The notes beneath the pieces were generated by a model, which was not told the origin of the DNA, did no database searches, and saw only the letters and a program-made list of their open reading frames with translations. Below, in pieces: positions 42,425 to 51,676 of a stretch of DNA of 64,000 bases. Within the stretch, counting starts at the first letter, position 1. Every line of letters starts with the position of its first letter. The position numbers and the translations under genes were made by a program. Source of the stretch: JBCCQL01 sp039414355 (GTDB lineage: Bacteria > Planctomycetota > Planctomycetia > Pirellulales > Lacipirellulaceae); contig JBCDJN010000002.1 in NCBI GenBank assembly GCA_039414355.1, positions 62,001 to 126,000 on the forward strand, written 5' to 3'.

Positions 42425-45373
42425 ATGAGTGACACGCCGACGCCGTCGCCCGATTCCTCTGAGCTGCCAACCCTGGACCAGCCGCCCGGCACCGCCGGCG
42501 AAGACCTGCCCACCCTCGCGGCCAAGTCTGGATCGATTGAAGCTGTCGGCGAGGAAGGCGAGTTCCCTAAGCGGTTTGGCGACTACGAGCTTCTGGGCGA
42601 GATCGCCCGCGGCGGCATGGGCGTGGTCTACCGTGCGAATCAGGTCAGCTTGAGCCGGCCGGTTGCGCTCAAGATGATCCTGGCGGGCGACTTCGCCTCG
42701 TCGATCGAGGTGCAGCGCTTCCACGCCGAAGCGGAGGCGGCCGCGGGGCTCGACCACTCGGGCATCGTGCCCATCTACGACATCGGTCGCGAAGAGGGCC
42801 GCCACTACTTCTCGATGAAACTCATTGACGGCGAGTCGCTCTCCCGAGCGGCCCGGAGCGTGGCGGGGGACCAGCGCGCGGCGGCCGAGCTGATGGTGAA
42901 GATCGCCGGCGCCATCCACCACGCGCACCAGCGGGGCATCCTCCACCGCGACCTGAAGCCGGGCAACATCCTCATCGATGGCGAGGGCGAGCCCCACGTC
43001 ACGGACTTCGGCCTCGCCCGGCAGGTAGAGTCCGAAAGCGACCTCACCCGCACCGGCGCCGTTCTCGGCACACCCGCCTACATGCCGCCGGAACAGGCCC
43101 AGGGTGACCGACAGATCACCACCGCGGCGGACATCTACAGCCTGGGCGCCATCCTCTACGAACTGCTCACCGGCCGGCCGCCGTTCAAGGCGAAGAACGC
43201 GGTGGAAACCGTTCTTCAAGTCATCAGCGAGCCGCCCAAGCCGCCGCGTGAGATCAACGCATCCATCGATCGCACGCTGGAGCTGATCTGCCTGAAGTGC
43301 CTTGCAAAGGACCCGGCGGAGCGCTACGGATCGGCCGAGGCGCTGGGGTCCGACCTGCAAGCGTGGCTCGCCGGCGAGCCGGTGAGCGTCCGCCCACCGT
43401 CGGCGGCGGCGCTGGCACGGATGTGGCTCCGCCAGAACTTCGGCGGCGCCGCGTGGATGCTGGTGCTGGGCGTTGCGTTTGGGGTGGCGCTGGGAGTCGT
43501 TGTCTGGTTTGCCACGATTCAAACCAACATCCCCGGACTGAGCACCGTTTACGACCGGCTGCCCAGCGTCGATCGGCCGTGGATGATGCGGCTGAATTGG
43601 GAGTTCTCCGACGCGCAGCGGGTTGTCTTGATCAGCGCCGGGTTCATCCTCTTCGGCTACCTGGGGCTGGCGACATCGCTCGCCGTCCGGCCCAAGAACC
43701 GCAGCGCCGACTTCGTCTGCGGCTTGGTGACATCGGGCGTCGCAGGCCTCGCCCTCTTCGCATCGCTGTTCAGTCACATGAGCGCGATCGGGGGCGTCAG
43801 CGAAGTCGAACCGTTGTTGTTGATGCGCGCCGCCGCGGACCCCAAAGACGGCGCGGCAGCGATGCTTGAGCAATTCCCCGACTTGGCGGACGTGCCCGAG
43901 GCGGACCGGCCCGAGTTGCTGTACCAGAAGTTCCTGGCAGAGTGCATCTCCAGAATTCCCGTCATGGTCTGGGCCGGCATGGCGCTGAGCCTGGCGATGA
44001 GCTTGGTCTGCTGCCTAGCGCAAACGGTGTTCGCCGGACCCATCGTGCGTCGTACCCGCCGGGCGTGGTGGGCCTTGCTGCTCTACTCAGAGATCGCAGT
44101 GCCGGTCACCCTCCTCTCAATCCTGCTCGCAATGTACGTGTTGGCGCCGATCACGGTCTCGATTCACTCGGCGGTCGTCAACGGGACTCGGCTTGCGGCG
44201 CTCGTCGCGTTGCTCGTGCTCGGCGCCGTCGCGGCGTGGCGACAATCGCCGGGCTGGTTGCGGGCGCCGCTGTTGGTGGCCTGGGCCGGCGTGGCGGTGT
44301 TGTTTCTCCGCTACGACTTCACCCTTGCAAACGGTGTCGGGACCAAGGTGCACAACGCGAGCGTCGCCCTGCAACTCCTCGACGCCAATCCTGACGACGC
44401 CGGCCTGGCCATCGACGCCAGCCAGAAACTTGCGTGGGTTGGCTACTTCTGGTGGAACAACGATCGATTCAAGGAAGCCGAAGACTGGCTCCAACGGGCG
44501 GTGGAGCTGCGCGAGCCAGCCCTTCCGCGCATCGCCAATCAAGAGACCCGCAACAAGGCCCAGATTGACTTGGAGCTGTGGCAGTACCTCCGCACCCGTT
44601 GCCTTGACGAGCAGGGCGAGCATCAAGCGGCACGAAGACTGATGGAGTGGTTCTCCCCCGGCCGGCCAGAAAGCTGGTCGGCGCACGCGTCGGTGATTGT
44701 GCAGCACGTGGAGTCGATGCTCGGCGATGGCGCCCTTACGCTTGACGAGACCCCGGGTTACATCCGCGAGTACGTCGCCTTTCAGGTCAACCGCCAGAAC
44801 GGCGCCGAGCTGTCGGCGCCGGCGCTTGAAGAGCGTATCATCAGCCTCGCCAGTTCGCTCGCAAACAAGCAGCCCTGGCTGATCGTCGGGCCGTTCATCA
44901 TCCGAGAAGGCGAATCGCCGACCCGCACGCCGCGGCCGCCCGAAGACGACCTTGGCGCGGGCGACGAGTACCGCGACGGCCCCCGCTCGTTCTCGTGGCG
45001 ATCGGCAGAGGTCTGGTCGGGATGGTACGTCGACCTGCTGCAGACCTACGGCCGCGGCGACAACGTGGTGGCCTACGCCAAGGCGTCGGTCTGGGTCGAT
45101 GAGCCAACCGAGCTGCTCTTGGGTGAGAAGCTCAACGGCGGCGGCCGAGTCTGGCTGAACGGCGAACTCGTGACGGAATGGACCCCTTCGCACAGCAACG
45201 AGCAATGGAACTATGTCCCCGTGCAGCTCACCCGCGGCGCGAACACGGTGCTGGTAAAGGTGTGGAACACCTCGGGCGCGTGGGGGTTCAACCTCGATTT
45301 CTTCGACCAAGACCGCTGGCCGGCGGGCGTCGAGTGGCGCTCCGCAAAGAACGGCGGAGTGGCCCAAGAATAG
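42425..45373 (+). CDS. Membrane Ser/Thr protein kinase with sensor-like C-terminus
   Basis: The ATG at 42425 gives 982 residues. The kinase domain (about 45-315) is complete: the glycine loop GEIARGGMGVVYRA, the lysine in VALKMIL, the catalytic loop HRDLKPGNIL, DFGLARQ and GTPAYMPPEQAQGD. Six or seven hydrophobic segments follow (about residues 340-640). A helical region then resembles TPR units (KEAEDWLQRAVELREP). The last ~120 residues, from about 850 (FSWRSAEVWSGWYVDLL; VWLNGELVTEW; NTVLVKVWNTSG), resemble a carbohydrate-binding beta-sandwich. It is probably a receptor-type kinase sensing something in the periplasm. No cognate substrate is evident. Confidence 0.88.
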   Translation: MSDTPTPSPDSSELPTLDQPPGTAGEDLPTLAAKSGSIEAVGEEGEFPKRFGDYELLGEIARGGMGVVYRANQVSLSRPVALKMILAGDFASSIEVQRFHAEAEAAAGLDHSGIVPIYDIGREEGRHYFSMKLIDGESLSRAARSVAGDQRAAAELMVKIAGAIHHAHQRGILHRDLKPGNILIDGEGEPHVTDFGLARQVESESDLTRTGAVLGTPAYMPPEQAQGDRQITTAADIYSLGAILYELLTGRPPFKAKNAVETVLQVISEPPKPPREINASIDRTLELICLKCLAKDPAERYGSAEALGSDLQAWLAGEPVSVRPPSAAALARMWLRQNFGGAAWMLVLGVAFGVALGVVVWFATIQTNIPGLSTVYDRLPSVDRPWMMRLNWEFSDAQRVVLISAGFILFGYLGLATSLAVRPKNRSADFVCGLVTSGVAGLALFASLFSHMSAIGGVSEVEPLLLMRAAADPKDGAAAMLEQFPDLADVPEADRPELLYQKFLAECISRIPVMVWAGMALSLAMSLVCCLAQTVFAGPIVRRTRRAWWALLLYSEIAVPVTLLSILLAMYVLAPITVSIHSAVVNGTRLAALVALLVLGAVAAWRQSPGWLRAPLLVAWAGVAVLFLRYDFTLANGVGTKVHNASVALQLLDANPDDAGLAIDASQKLAWVGYFWWNNDRFKEAEDWLQRAVELREPALPRIANQETRNKAQIDLELWQYLRTRCLDEQGEHQAARRLMEWFSPGRPESWSAHASVIVQHVESMLGDGALTLDETPGYIREYVAFQVNRQNGAELSAPALEERIISLASSLANKQPWLIVGPFIIREGESPTRTPRPPEDDLGAGDEYRDGPRSFSWRSAEVWSGWYVDLLQTYGRGDNVVAYAKASVWVDEPTELLLGEKLNGGGRVWLNGELVTEWTPSHSNEQWNYVPVQLTRGANTVLVKVWNTSGAWGFNLDFFDQDRWPAGVEWRSAKNGGVAQE

Positions 45374-45635
45374 GCTCCGTGGCCCAATTCCGGCGCGCTC
45401 AACAACGGTTCTCGAATTTTGCGTTCCGCCTGGTACGTTGACAATCGGACCAAGCCAACCGCGGCACGTCTTTGCGGTGGCGGTCGGCGTAAGTCCTTTC
45501 GATTGCCGCTCAGCGTGAGCACCGGGCGGCCAGGCCGGGCCAAGAAACCGCTCCGACGCTCGTTCGGCGAACAAACGTCGAGGATCTTTTGCCAAGCGGC
45601 GATTTGTTGCTCGTCGTTGAGAGCCTTGCTCGTCG
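45374..45635. other. Gap with no recognisable feature
   Basis: Between the kinase stop and the DUF1559 stop the sequence holds no credible coding frame, hairpin with T-run, or repeat. The genes on either side converge. Confidence 0.6.
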
Positions 45636-46766
45636 TCAGAAGTCCGTGTCGGGTTCGAAGTCGGCTTCGCCGATGATCGCGCCGTCGCGGCGGTTGGCGA
45701 GTTGGGCGTAGGTCTTCGCGTTCATGTACTCGCTGAGGAACTCGGCGGAGCCGTCCGCGCGGACAAATTGGGCCCCGCCCGGGTGATGGCTGCCGAAGCC
45801 GCCCACCGCCAGCGGGCTGTTGGGATCGCCGCCCCGCTTGACGTACGGGTCGACGGTGTCGGCATCGTCTTCCTTTGGCGTTGCGTCCTCGCTAGACCCA
45901 AGCTGCTCGGACTCCGCGTTCGGACCAGCCGACGAGTCGCTCTCCTCGCCGAGCAGTTGCTCGCCGCCGAAGAGGTCATCGCCACCGAAGAGATCGCCTT
46001 CGAATCCTTCGTCATCAATCTCACCAAAGCCGAGACCAAAATCCCCGCCATCCCCCTCCTGCCACCACACCGGACCGCTGGCTGACAACCCGCCGCCGAA
46101 GCCGCCGGCGGCATTCAGCTCTTCGTTGATCGGGGCGCCCGTGTTGCGGAGCGTCGCCGGCGTGCCGGACATCCAGCCAAGGTCGGTGGCGTCATTGGTG
46201 ATCTTCTCGCCCACCATCAGCGTGTAAGCGGCGCCGTCGGTCAGGTCGTCGAACGTGACCCGGCTGCCGAGGAACAACACGCCGTTGTTGGTGGTGTCGA
46301 TGGGCGCCTCGGCGTCGTGGTGCACGCCGGCGTAGCTGCTGTAGGGGAACTCGGCATTCGGCGACGAAGGGCAGATGAGCCACTCGATGATCGTTCGCCG
46401 GGCTCGGTGGTTCTTCTTGTGGTAGGCGCCCACGGCGAAGTCGACGGCGCGGAAGCGGGCGGGCTCTCCGAACTGGGCGAGCGAGTAGGTGATCCAGCTC
46501 TTATGGTCGCCGCCCGGCACGTTCTGGATCGGCCCCGTGGGGTTGGTCACGCCGGCCGGGAACCGGGCGTTGGCCATCTCGTAGTTGTGCAGCCCCACCG
46601 CGACCTGCCGGAGCTGGTTCTGGCAAGACGAACGCCGCGCCGCCTCGCGGGCCGCCTGCACCGCCGGCAGCAGCAGCGCGATCAGGATGCCGATGATGGC
46701 GATCACCACCAGCAGTTCCACGAGGGTGAAGGCGCGCCGGCGCGGCGATTGGCGAGGGTTGATCAT
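45636..46766 (-). CDS. DUF1559 prepilin-like protein with acidic insert
   Basis: A 376-residue protein at the downstream end of the type II secretion operon. The prepilin signal is RRRAFTLVELLVVIAII with Glu at +5. The family block AVQAAREAARRSSCQNQLRQ follows, and the H-x9-DG motif is HHPGGAQFVRADGSAEFL near the C-terminus. Residues ~234-305 form an unusual acidic, Gly/Glu/Asp-rich insert (DDEGFEGDLFGGDDLFGGEQ) before the H-x9-DG block. Such proteins are processed by a prepilin peptidase and may form pseudopili. It is 49 bases after the GspK-like stop, so it could be a major pilin subunit of this system. Its role is inferred from position. Confidence 0.88.
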   Translation of the reverse strand: MINPRQSPRRRAFTLVELLVVIAIIGILIALLLPAVQAAREAARRSSCQNQLRQVAVGLHNYEMANARFPAGVTNPTGPIQNVPGGDHKSWITYSLAQFGEPARFRAVDFAVGAYHKKNHRARRTIIEWLICPSSPNAEFPYSSYAGVHHDAEAPIDTTNNGVLFLGSRVTFDDLTDGAAYTLMVGEKITNDATDLGWMSGTPATLRNTGAPINEELNAAGGFGGGLSASGPVWWQEGDGGDFGLGFGEIDDEGFEGDLFGGDDLFGGEQLLGEESDSSAGPNAESEQLGSSEDATPKEDDADTVDPYVKRGGDPNSPLAVGGFGSHHPGGAQFVRADGSAEFLSEYMNAKTYAQLANRRDGAIIGEADFEPDTDF

Positions 46767-46815
46767 GGCGTGGTTGGGTAGGGAGAGCGTTAACTTGAAG
46801 ATGAAAGCGGCCTCG

Positions 46816-47232
46816 TTAGTCGGCCGACGATGGAAGGTCGAGGGTCTTGGTAACCCGCGCCCGGCGATCGGGGCCGGGCGGCAGATCGGCGGTGGCGGTG
46901 ATCGTCAGCGTGCCCGCTTCGTCGCCGGCGGTAACGGCGATGGCCACTTCCGCCGACAGGTCCCGCGGCAAGACCCCGGCCGGCACGGACCAGGTCTCGC
47001 CTTGGTAGCTGGGGTCGGTTGCACGCTGCGCCGCCGCACGCCGAACGGCGGAGTCGGCAAGCCAGGCCGCCTGCAGGCGAAGGTGCGCCGACCTCTGCGC
47101 CCGCAGCGCCGCCACCCGGGACTTCGCCCAACTGGCCATGAGCAGCGAGGCGATCGCCAGCACGGCAATCACCAGGACCAGCCCAAAGGCCGGTCGCCGC
47201 GTTCGTCGCACGGGCGGGTTGTGATGGCTCAT
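46816..47232 (-). CDS. GspK-like minor pseudopilin
   Basis: A 138-residue protein whose ATG shares four bases with the upstream stop (47229-47232). A basic leader with Gly before a hydrophobic helix (GLVLVIAVLAIASLLMAS) is a prepilin-type signal, but it lacks Glu at +5, as GspK does. After the helix comes a basic alpha-helical stretch (RAQRSAHLRLQAAWLADSAV) like that of GspK, then a short beta-rich C-terminus. It is shorter than full GspK, missing the helical insertion domain. It probably caps the pseudopilus tip. Function is inferred from position and the missing Glu5. Confidence 0.72.
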   Translation of the reverse strand: MSHHNPPVRRTRRPAFGLVLVIAVLAIASLLMASWAKSRVAALRAQRSAHLRLQAAWLADSAVRRAAAQRATDPSYQGETWSVPAGVLPRDLSAEVAIAVTAGDEAGTLTITATADLPPGPDRRARVTKTLDLPSSAD

Positions 47233-47735
47233 GGCTGCTCCGCCGGGTTTGGAGCGAGCGGCCGAAGGTCGCGGCCCACGGTGGCGCGGACGTTGAGGCT
47301 GGGCTGAGTCGGCTCGTTAGGTTCGATCACGATGCGAACCCAACCGCCCGCCTCAGCCGATGGCGGGTCGACGGTGAGCCGGTTGTCGCTCGGCGCCGGG
47401 AAGACCCCGCGCGGTGTTTCTTCGCCATCGGCAACCAAGAACCGATGCAGGCGATCGCCCCGCCGTCGGTAGCGAATCGACTCGCCGCCCGGCTGGGCCA
47501 GGGTGAGTTCGTCCGCCGCGTCGCTCAACGCCAGCGACTCGGCCGACCACACGTCGGCCCGCAACGTGGCGGCAAGCTGAGCGGTAGCCGCCGCCTTGGC
47601 GGGCTGGCGGCTCGCTTCGCGCTCCACCTGCATCGCGGCGCCCAGCGCCGCCAGCGTGGTGGCCATCAGCGCGCTGGCGACGGCGATCACCACCAGCAGT
47701 TCGACCAGCGTATAGCCCCGGCGGAGGTTGCCCAT
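47229..47735 (-). CDS. Type II secretion pseudopilin-like protein (GspH/I/J-like)
   Basis: The frame is open to 47855. The ATG at 47735 puts the prepilin motif RRGYTLVELLVVIAVASALM at the N-terminus (168 residues) and shares one base with the upstream TGA. After the hydrophobic helix comes a beta-rich globular domain (ESIRYRRRGDRLHRFLVADG). It resembles GspJ in size and order, but I cannot separate GspH, I and J. Cleavage by a prepilin peptidase before the aromatic residue is expected. It is part of the tightly packed operon. Confidence 0.78.
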   Translation of the reverse strand: MGNLRRGYTLVELLVVIAVASALMATTLAALGAAMQVEREASRQPAKAAATAQLAATLRADVWSAESLALSDAADELTLAQPGGESIRYRRRGDRLHRFLVADGEETPRGVFPAPSDNRLTVDPPSAEAGGWVRIVIEPNEPTQPSLNVRATVGRDLRPLAPNPAEQP

Positions 47736-48196
47736 CACGGCTGTCCTCCGTCCGGTGACGTGGTTTCCGAAGGCTCGGTCGAGCCCGCCGGCTGCGTGTA
47801 AACCCAGGCGACCAGCGAACGCTCCTGCCGAGCGGCGCCCGCGTCGGTAAGCCAAGAGAGCGAAACGCGGAGCCGCTTGCCGGTGGGCCCGGTCTCGGTC
47901 GCCTTGATCTCAACGCCCACTTGGCACTCGGGCAGAAGCGTCTCGACCCGCCGATCGACCTCCGGAGGCGCCGCGTCAGCGGTGAGTTCCCTCCACGGCC
48001 GACGCTGCAGCTCTTCCATTAGGTTGGGCAGCTCGGCGAGGGCGGCCGCCTCCCGAGCCATGCGGAGCGACTGCCGCTTCTGCGCCACCGCCGCCCGGCC
48101 AACCGCGGCGGTCACCACGGCCAAGATCGCCGCCGCGGCGATCAGCTCGACGATCGTCCCGCCGCGTCGGTGGTAACTCGAACGCTGCCGTGTCAT
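47735..48196 (-). CDS. Type II secretion pseudopilin-like protein
   Basis: The longer frame to 48412 overlaps gspF, so the ATG at 48196 is chosen: it shares ATGA with the upstream stop (48193-48196) and places the prepilin motif RRGGTIVELIAAAAILAVV at residues ~11-29 (153 residues). The helix is followed by a basic stretch (QKRQSLRMAREAAALAELP) and a small beta-rich domain. It is probably a GspI- or GspH-type minor pseudopilin. It is cleaved and assembled at the inner membrane. Confidence 0.75.
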   Translation of the reverse strand: MTRQRSSYHRRGGTIVELIAAAAILAVVTAAVGRAAVAQKRQSLRMAREAAALAELPNLMEELQRRPWRELTADAAPPEVDRRVETLLPECQVGVEIKATETGPTGKRLRVSLSWLTDAGAARQERSLVAWVYTQPAGSTEPSETTSPDGGQP

Positions 48197-49503
48197 GACA
48201 TGTTCTCGATCAAGGCGACCAGCGGCAGGAACAACGCGACCACGACGAATCCAACGGCCGCCGCCAGCAGGACGATCAGCGTCGGCAGCACAATCTTCTC
48301 GCAAAGCTTCAGCCGAAACAGCCCGTGGGTGAGGTTTTCGTCCGCGATCCGGCGGAGCACCCAGGGCAGGTTGCCGGCGCCGCGGGCGGCTTCGAGGGCC
48401 GAGGTGTCGCACAAGCGGATCAGCCGGGCCTTGCGGAGCGAATCAACCCAGTGTTGGCCGGCCGTGAGTTCCGCGTACGCCCGCCGCAGCCGGCGCCGCA
48501 CCAACCCGCTGGCGTAACCGGGGGCGTGGTTCGCCAGCCGGTCAATCGCCCCGGCGAAGGTCATGCCCCGCTCGGCCGCCTCGGCCAGCAGCAACAGCAC
48601 CGCCGCCCGGTGACGGAACCACAACAACCGATCGGTCAGGCCACGCAGCACCGGGATGTCGAACGCGTAGAGCACAAGAGTGATTAGCGCGAACAGGACG
48701 ACACAAAGCGCGAACATCACGATCAGCGAGCCCAGGGTTCCGCCCGTGACGCCGGCCAGGTCGACAAGCGTGACGGTCATGGAAGGCAGGTCGAGCTCAA
48801 ACTCTTCGAAGATCTGTCGAAACGAAGGCACGATGTAGAGCATCACGCCGGTGAGCAGCAAGGCGCCGACCGAGACGACGGTCACCAAGTAACCCAAGCC
48901 GTACGTCAGCCGCAGCCATTCGCCCTGCATGCCGAGAGACTGGTCGCCCGCTAGGCGTGGGTCAGTCGGTACGGGGCTTTCGCCCGCGAGCGTTGCGGCC
49001 GCCAGGGCGTCGCGAGGCGCCGCTCGCGGCGCGGCGGCGAGCGCAATCGGTAGCGCGTCCCCGTGCGTCAAGAACCGCAGCATCTGACGGTACGCCCGAC
49101 CGACGTGCCCAGTGAACCGCTGCTGGTTCAACTCGAGCATCGGCGCCAGAGCCCGCCCCCGCTGCTGGCAGCGCGTGATGAGCGACCAGACCGATCGCCG
49201 CTGCAGGTCGCGACGGGCGAGACGCCATTCCACCAAGGCGTAGATTGCGATCAACTGCAGCGGTCCGAGGACTCCCACCGCCGCCGGGAACAAGACGAGA
49301 AGGAAGCCGATTGCGATGAAGATGAGACTCACGACGGAGAGAAAGGTGTGCAGCGGGGCGTTCGCCCCGGGACCGCGGGCGCCGTACACCAGCCGAAGGA
49401 GCATCCGCAAAGCGATGCCGACACTGGGCAACCCGACGAAAACCAGCAGAGCGATCACGCCCGATGGCACGGCGGCAAGCGGCGGTGCGACGACAGAGAT
49501 CAC
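48193..49503 (-). CDS. GspF-like inner-membrane protein (third copy)
   Basis: A 436-residue protein; the GTG start shares GTGA with the previous stop. It is the longest of three consecutive GspF homologues, with extra N-terminal membrane segments (VIALLVFVGLPSVGIAL; ISFIAIGFLLVLFPAAVGVL-type) before the GspF domain. The segment IVPSFRQIFEEFELDLPSMT is the conserved linker to the next membrane helix. It ends FLPLVALIENMS, nearly identical to the second copy. GspF proteins form the inner-membrane platform that converts ATPase motion into pseudopilus assembly. Confidence 0.85.
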   Translation of the reverse strand: MISVVAPPLAAVPSGVIALLVFVGLPSVGIALRMLLRLVYGARGPGANAPLHTFLSVVSLIFIAIGFLLVLFPAAVGVLGPLQLIAIYALVEWRLARRDLQRRSVWSLITRCQQRGRALAPMLELNQQRFTGHVGRAYRQMLRFLTHGDALPIALAAAPRAAPRDALAAATLAGESPVPTDPRLAGDQSLGMQGEWLRLTYGLGYLVTVVSVGALLLTGVMLYIVPSFRQIFEEFELDLPSMTVTLVDLAGVTGGTLGSLIVMFALCVVLFALITLVLYAFDIPVLRGLTDRLLWFRHRAAVLLLLAEAAERGMTFAGAIDRLANHAPGYASGLVRRRLRRAYAELTAGQHWVDSLRKARLIRLCDTSALEAARGAGNLPWVLRRIADENLTHGLFRLKLCEKIVLPTLIVLLAAAVGFVVVALFLPLVALIENMS

Positions 49504-50534
49504 GACAAGTTCTCGATCAAGCTAACCAGCGGTATAAACATCGCCGCCACAAACCCAAGCACCGAAACGCCAACCAGCACTGTCACGACCGGCAGCACGA
49601 TGCGTGACAGGAACACCGCATAGGCATCAAGCTGAGCTCGGTACTCGCTGGCCGCGTCGTCGAAGGCTTCCGGCAGGGCGGCGGCCGATTCGCCGGCAGC
49701 GACCAACGCGGTGAGCGTCCGCTCGAAGTCTCGCGAATCGGCCATCGCTTCGCCCAGCGTGCGGCCCCGCTGGCAACGGCGGCCGACGCCGCGGATGGCC
49801 CCCGCAATGTGCCGGTCGCGCTGCCCCGCGGCGGCGTGACGCAACGCCTCGTCCACCGGGGCGCCCATCCGGCAAAGGGTGGCCATCTGGCTGCAGAACT
49901 GCTCGTGCCCCGCCCAAACCCACGCCCGCCCTAGCAGCGGGAGCGATGTCCGCAGCCAGTGCACCCCCCGGCACGTTGGCGGCCACAGCAGCGCTAGCGT
50001 GATGGCCACCAGCCCGCCCACCACCGCCACGCCAACCCGCGGCGCCATGTCGGCGAGGCTCATGGCCGCCTCGGTGGCGGCGGGGAGTTCGAGTTCGAAC
50101 TCGTTGAAGATCTCCTGAAACGGCGGCGCCACCACCGTGCCGAGGAAGAACAACAACGCCCCCAACAGCACCAGCACCAGCGTCGGGTAGGCCAGCACGC
50201 GGTAGATCCGCCGGACGATGGCCGACCGCTGCGACTCCTGCTCCGCCAGGCTCTTGAGCACCTCGGGGAGCGGGCCGTAGCCGAGGCCGAAGTCGAGCAG
50301 CCGCGTTACGCGGGGCGGCAAGAGCTGACCGAAGACCGCCGCGGCGCCCTGGTCCGCGTTGTGGGCCAGGGCCGCGTCGATGCGTTGCTTCAAGTGCCGG
50401 TCGCCGATCGATTCCGCCACCATCGGCAACGCCTCGCCCAGCGGCGCCTGGGCCTCGGCGATCGCCGCCAGGTTCTCCAGCAGCAGGGCGGTTTGTTCGC
50501 CCGGCGGTTCACGGCAGAGCAGTCGCGTCAGCAT
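49500..50534 (-). CDS. gspF: GspF-like inner-membrane platform protein (second copy)
   Basis: A 344-residue T2SS/T4P F protein with an ATG start 43 bases after the first copy. Two helical GspF domains are separated by membrane helices. GEALPMVAESIGDRHL and APFQEIFNEFELELP-like PFQEIFNEFELEL mark the domains, and the end is MFIPLVSLIENLS. It is the copy closest to canonical GspF by length and ending. It sits in the cytoplasmic membrane and should contact the GspE ATPase. Having three F proteins in one operon is unusual. Confidence 0.87.
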   Translation of the reverse strand: MLTRLLCREPPGEQTALLLENLAAIAEAQAPLGEALPMVAESIGDRHLKQRIDAALAHNADQGAAAVFGQLLPPRVTRLLDFGLGYGPLPEVLKSLAEQESQRSAIVRRIYRVLAYPTLVLVLLGALLFFLGTVVAPPFQEIFNEFELELPAATEAAMSLADMAPRVGVAVVGGLVAITLALLWPPTCRGVHWLRTSLPLLGRAWVWAGHEQFCSQMATLCRMGAPVDEALRHAAAGQRDRHIAGAIRGVGRRCQRGRTLGEAMADSRDFERTLTALVAAGESAAALPEAFDDAASEYRAQLDAYAVFLSRIVLPVVTVLVGVSVLGFVAAMFIPLVSLIENLS

Positions 50535-50577
50535 CGGCGGCCCGGGCGGCGGTGGCCAATCGGTGGTGCGGGGCGGG

Positions 50578-51624
50578 TCATTGGGGCAGGGCGAGCTGGT
50601 ACAGCGCCGCGATGTACGGACCCAAGTTGAGCGAAGCGATCACCGCCACGGCCGCCGCGCCAATCAGGCCGGCCGCCGCGGGCGGGAGGAAGGCGTCGAG
50701 CGACTCGCCGAAGGCGTCCGCGCGACGGCGGTAAGCAAGCGACGCGGAGTCGAGCAGCCGATCGCGGGTCTCGGCCGGCGCCGGGGTCGCCAGGGCGAGC
50801 CGCACCAGCGGCGGCACGCCCCGCCAGTCTGGCGTGGCGCCCGATGCGGTCGCCTCGGCCACGCGATCGCACGCCGCTTGCAGGTTGCGCTCGCCGGCGG
50901 CGTCGCTCGCCAGCCGCAACGCGTCGGGCAGCGGTGTCTCGTTCTTGATGAGCACGGCCAGCATCTCGGCAAAGCAGGCGTCGCTCGCCAGCCGGTAGCC
51001 GCGTCCCAGCCATGGGAGTCGCAGCCACCGCAAGCGCCGCCCGTGTGCCAGCGCTCCCGCGTCGGCGCTGCCGCTCGACACCCAAACAAACGCGAGCAGC
51101 AAGACGGCGACGGCGGGAACCACCGTCGAAAGCCTCGGCGGACCGACCAACCACCAGCGGAGCGTTGGCGACAACGCCCAGGAATCGATGCCGATCCAGT
51201 CGTACGTGGGCAGCACGTTGACCACCGCGAAGGCCATCAACCCGAACGCCAAGACGAGCACGCCCAGCGGGTAGATCGTGGCGATCAGCAGCGTCCGCCG
51301 GACCGACGCCACGCGGGTAGCCAGGGCCGCGAACGATTCCAGCGATTCCGTCAGCCGATCGCTACGCAATGCGGGCCGCACCATGGCGGCGTAGACGGCC
51401 GGCAGCTTGTCGCCCTCGGCTTCCAGCGCCGCATCGAACGTGGCGCCCGCGTCGAGCCGCTTCGCGAGGCGCTCGGCGAGGCTTGATGCCTGGCCGCTTA
51501 GCGACTGCGCCGCCCGCGCAAGCCCGGGCCCCAACGGCACGCCGGCTCGGCACAGGCCAAGCACTTCGCGGTTGAGGGCGATCAGCTCGTCGAGCGACAG
51601 GGTGTTCGGCACAGGCGGCAGCAC
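50578..51624 (-). CDS. GspF-like inner-membrane protein (first copy)
   Basis: A 348-residue protein starting with GTG, 52 bases after gspE. The N-terminal domain has NREVLGLCRAGVPLGPGLAR and the second SFAALATRVASVRRTLLIAT, the usual helical GspF pattern. Four hydrophobic stretches include LVLAFGLMAFAVVNVLPTY. It is more divergent than the other two, lacking the PFQEIFNEFELEL linker and the IPLVSLIEN ending. It probably shares the platform with the other copies or forms a hetero-oligomer. Confidence 0.8.
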   Translation of the reverse strand: MLPPVPNTLSLDELIALNREVLGLCRAGVPLGPGLARAAQSLSGQASSLAERLAKRLDAGATFDAALEAEGDKLPAVYAAMVRPALRSDRLTESLESFAALATRVASVRRTLLIATIYPLGVLVLAFGLMAFAVVNVLPTYDWIGIDSWALSPTLRWWLVGPPRLSTVVPAVAVLLLAFVWVSSGSADAGALAHGRRLRWLRLPWLGRGYRLASDACFAEMLAVLIKNETPLPDALRLASDAAGERNLQAACDRVAEATASGATPDWRGVPPLVRLALATPAPAETRDRLLDSASLAYRRRADAFGESLDAFLPPAAAGLIGAAAVAVIASLNLGPYIAALYQLALPQ

Positions 51625-51676
51625 TTTCCATGACCAAGCGAAAGACCACGCGGCGAACGGTCTTCAATCGTAACCG

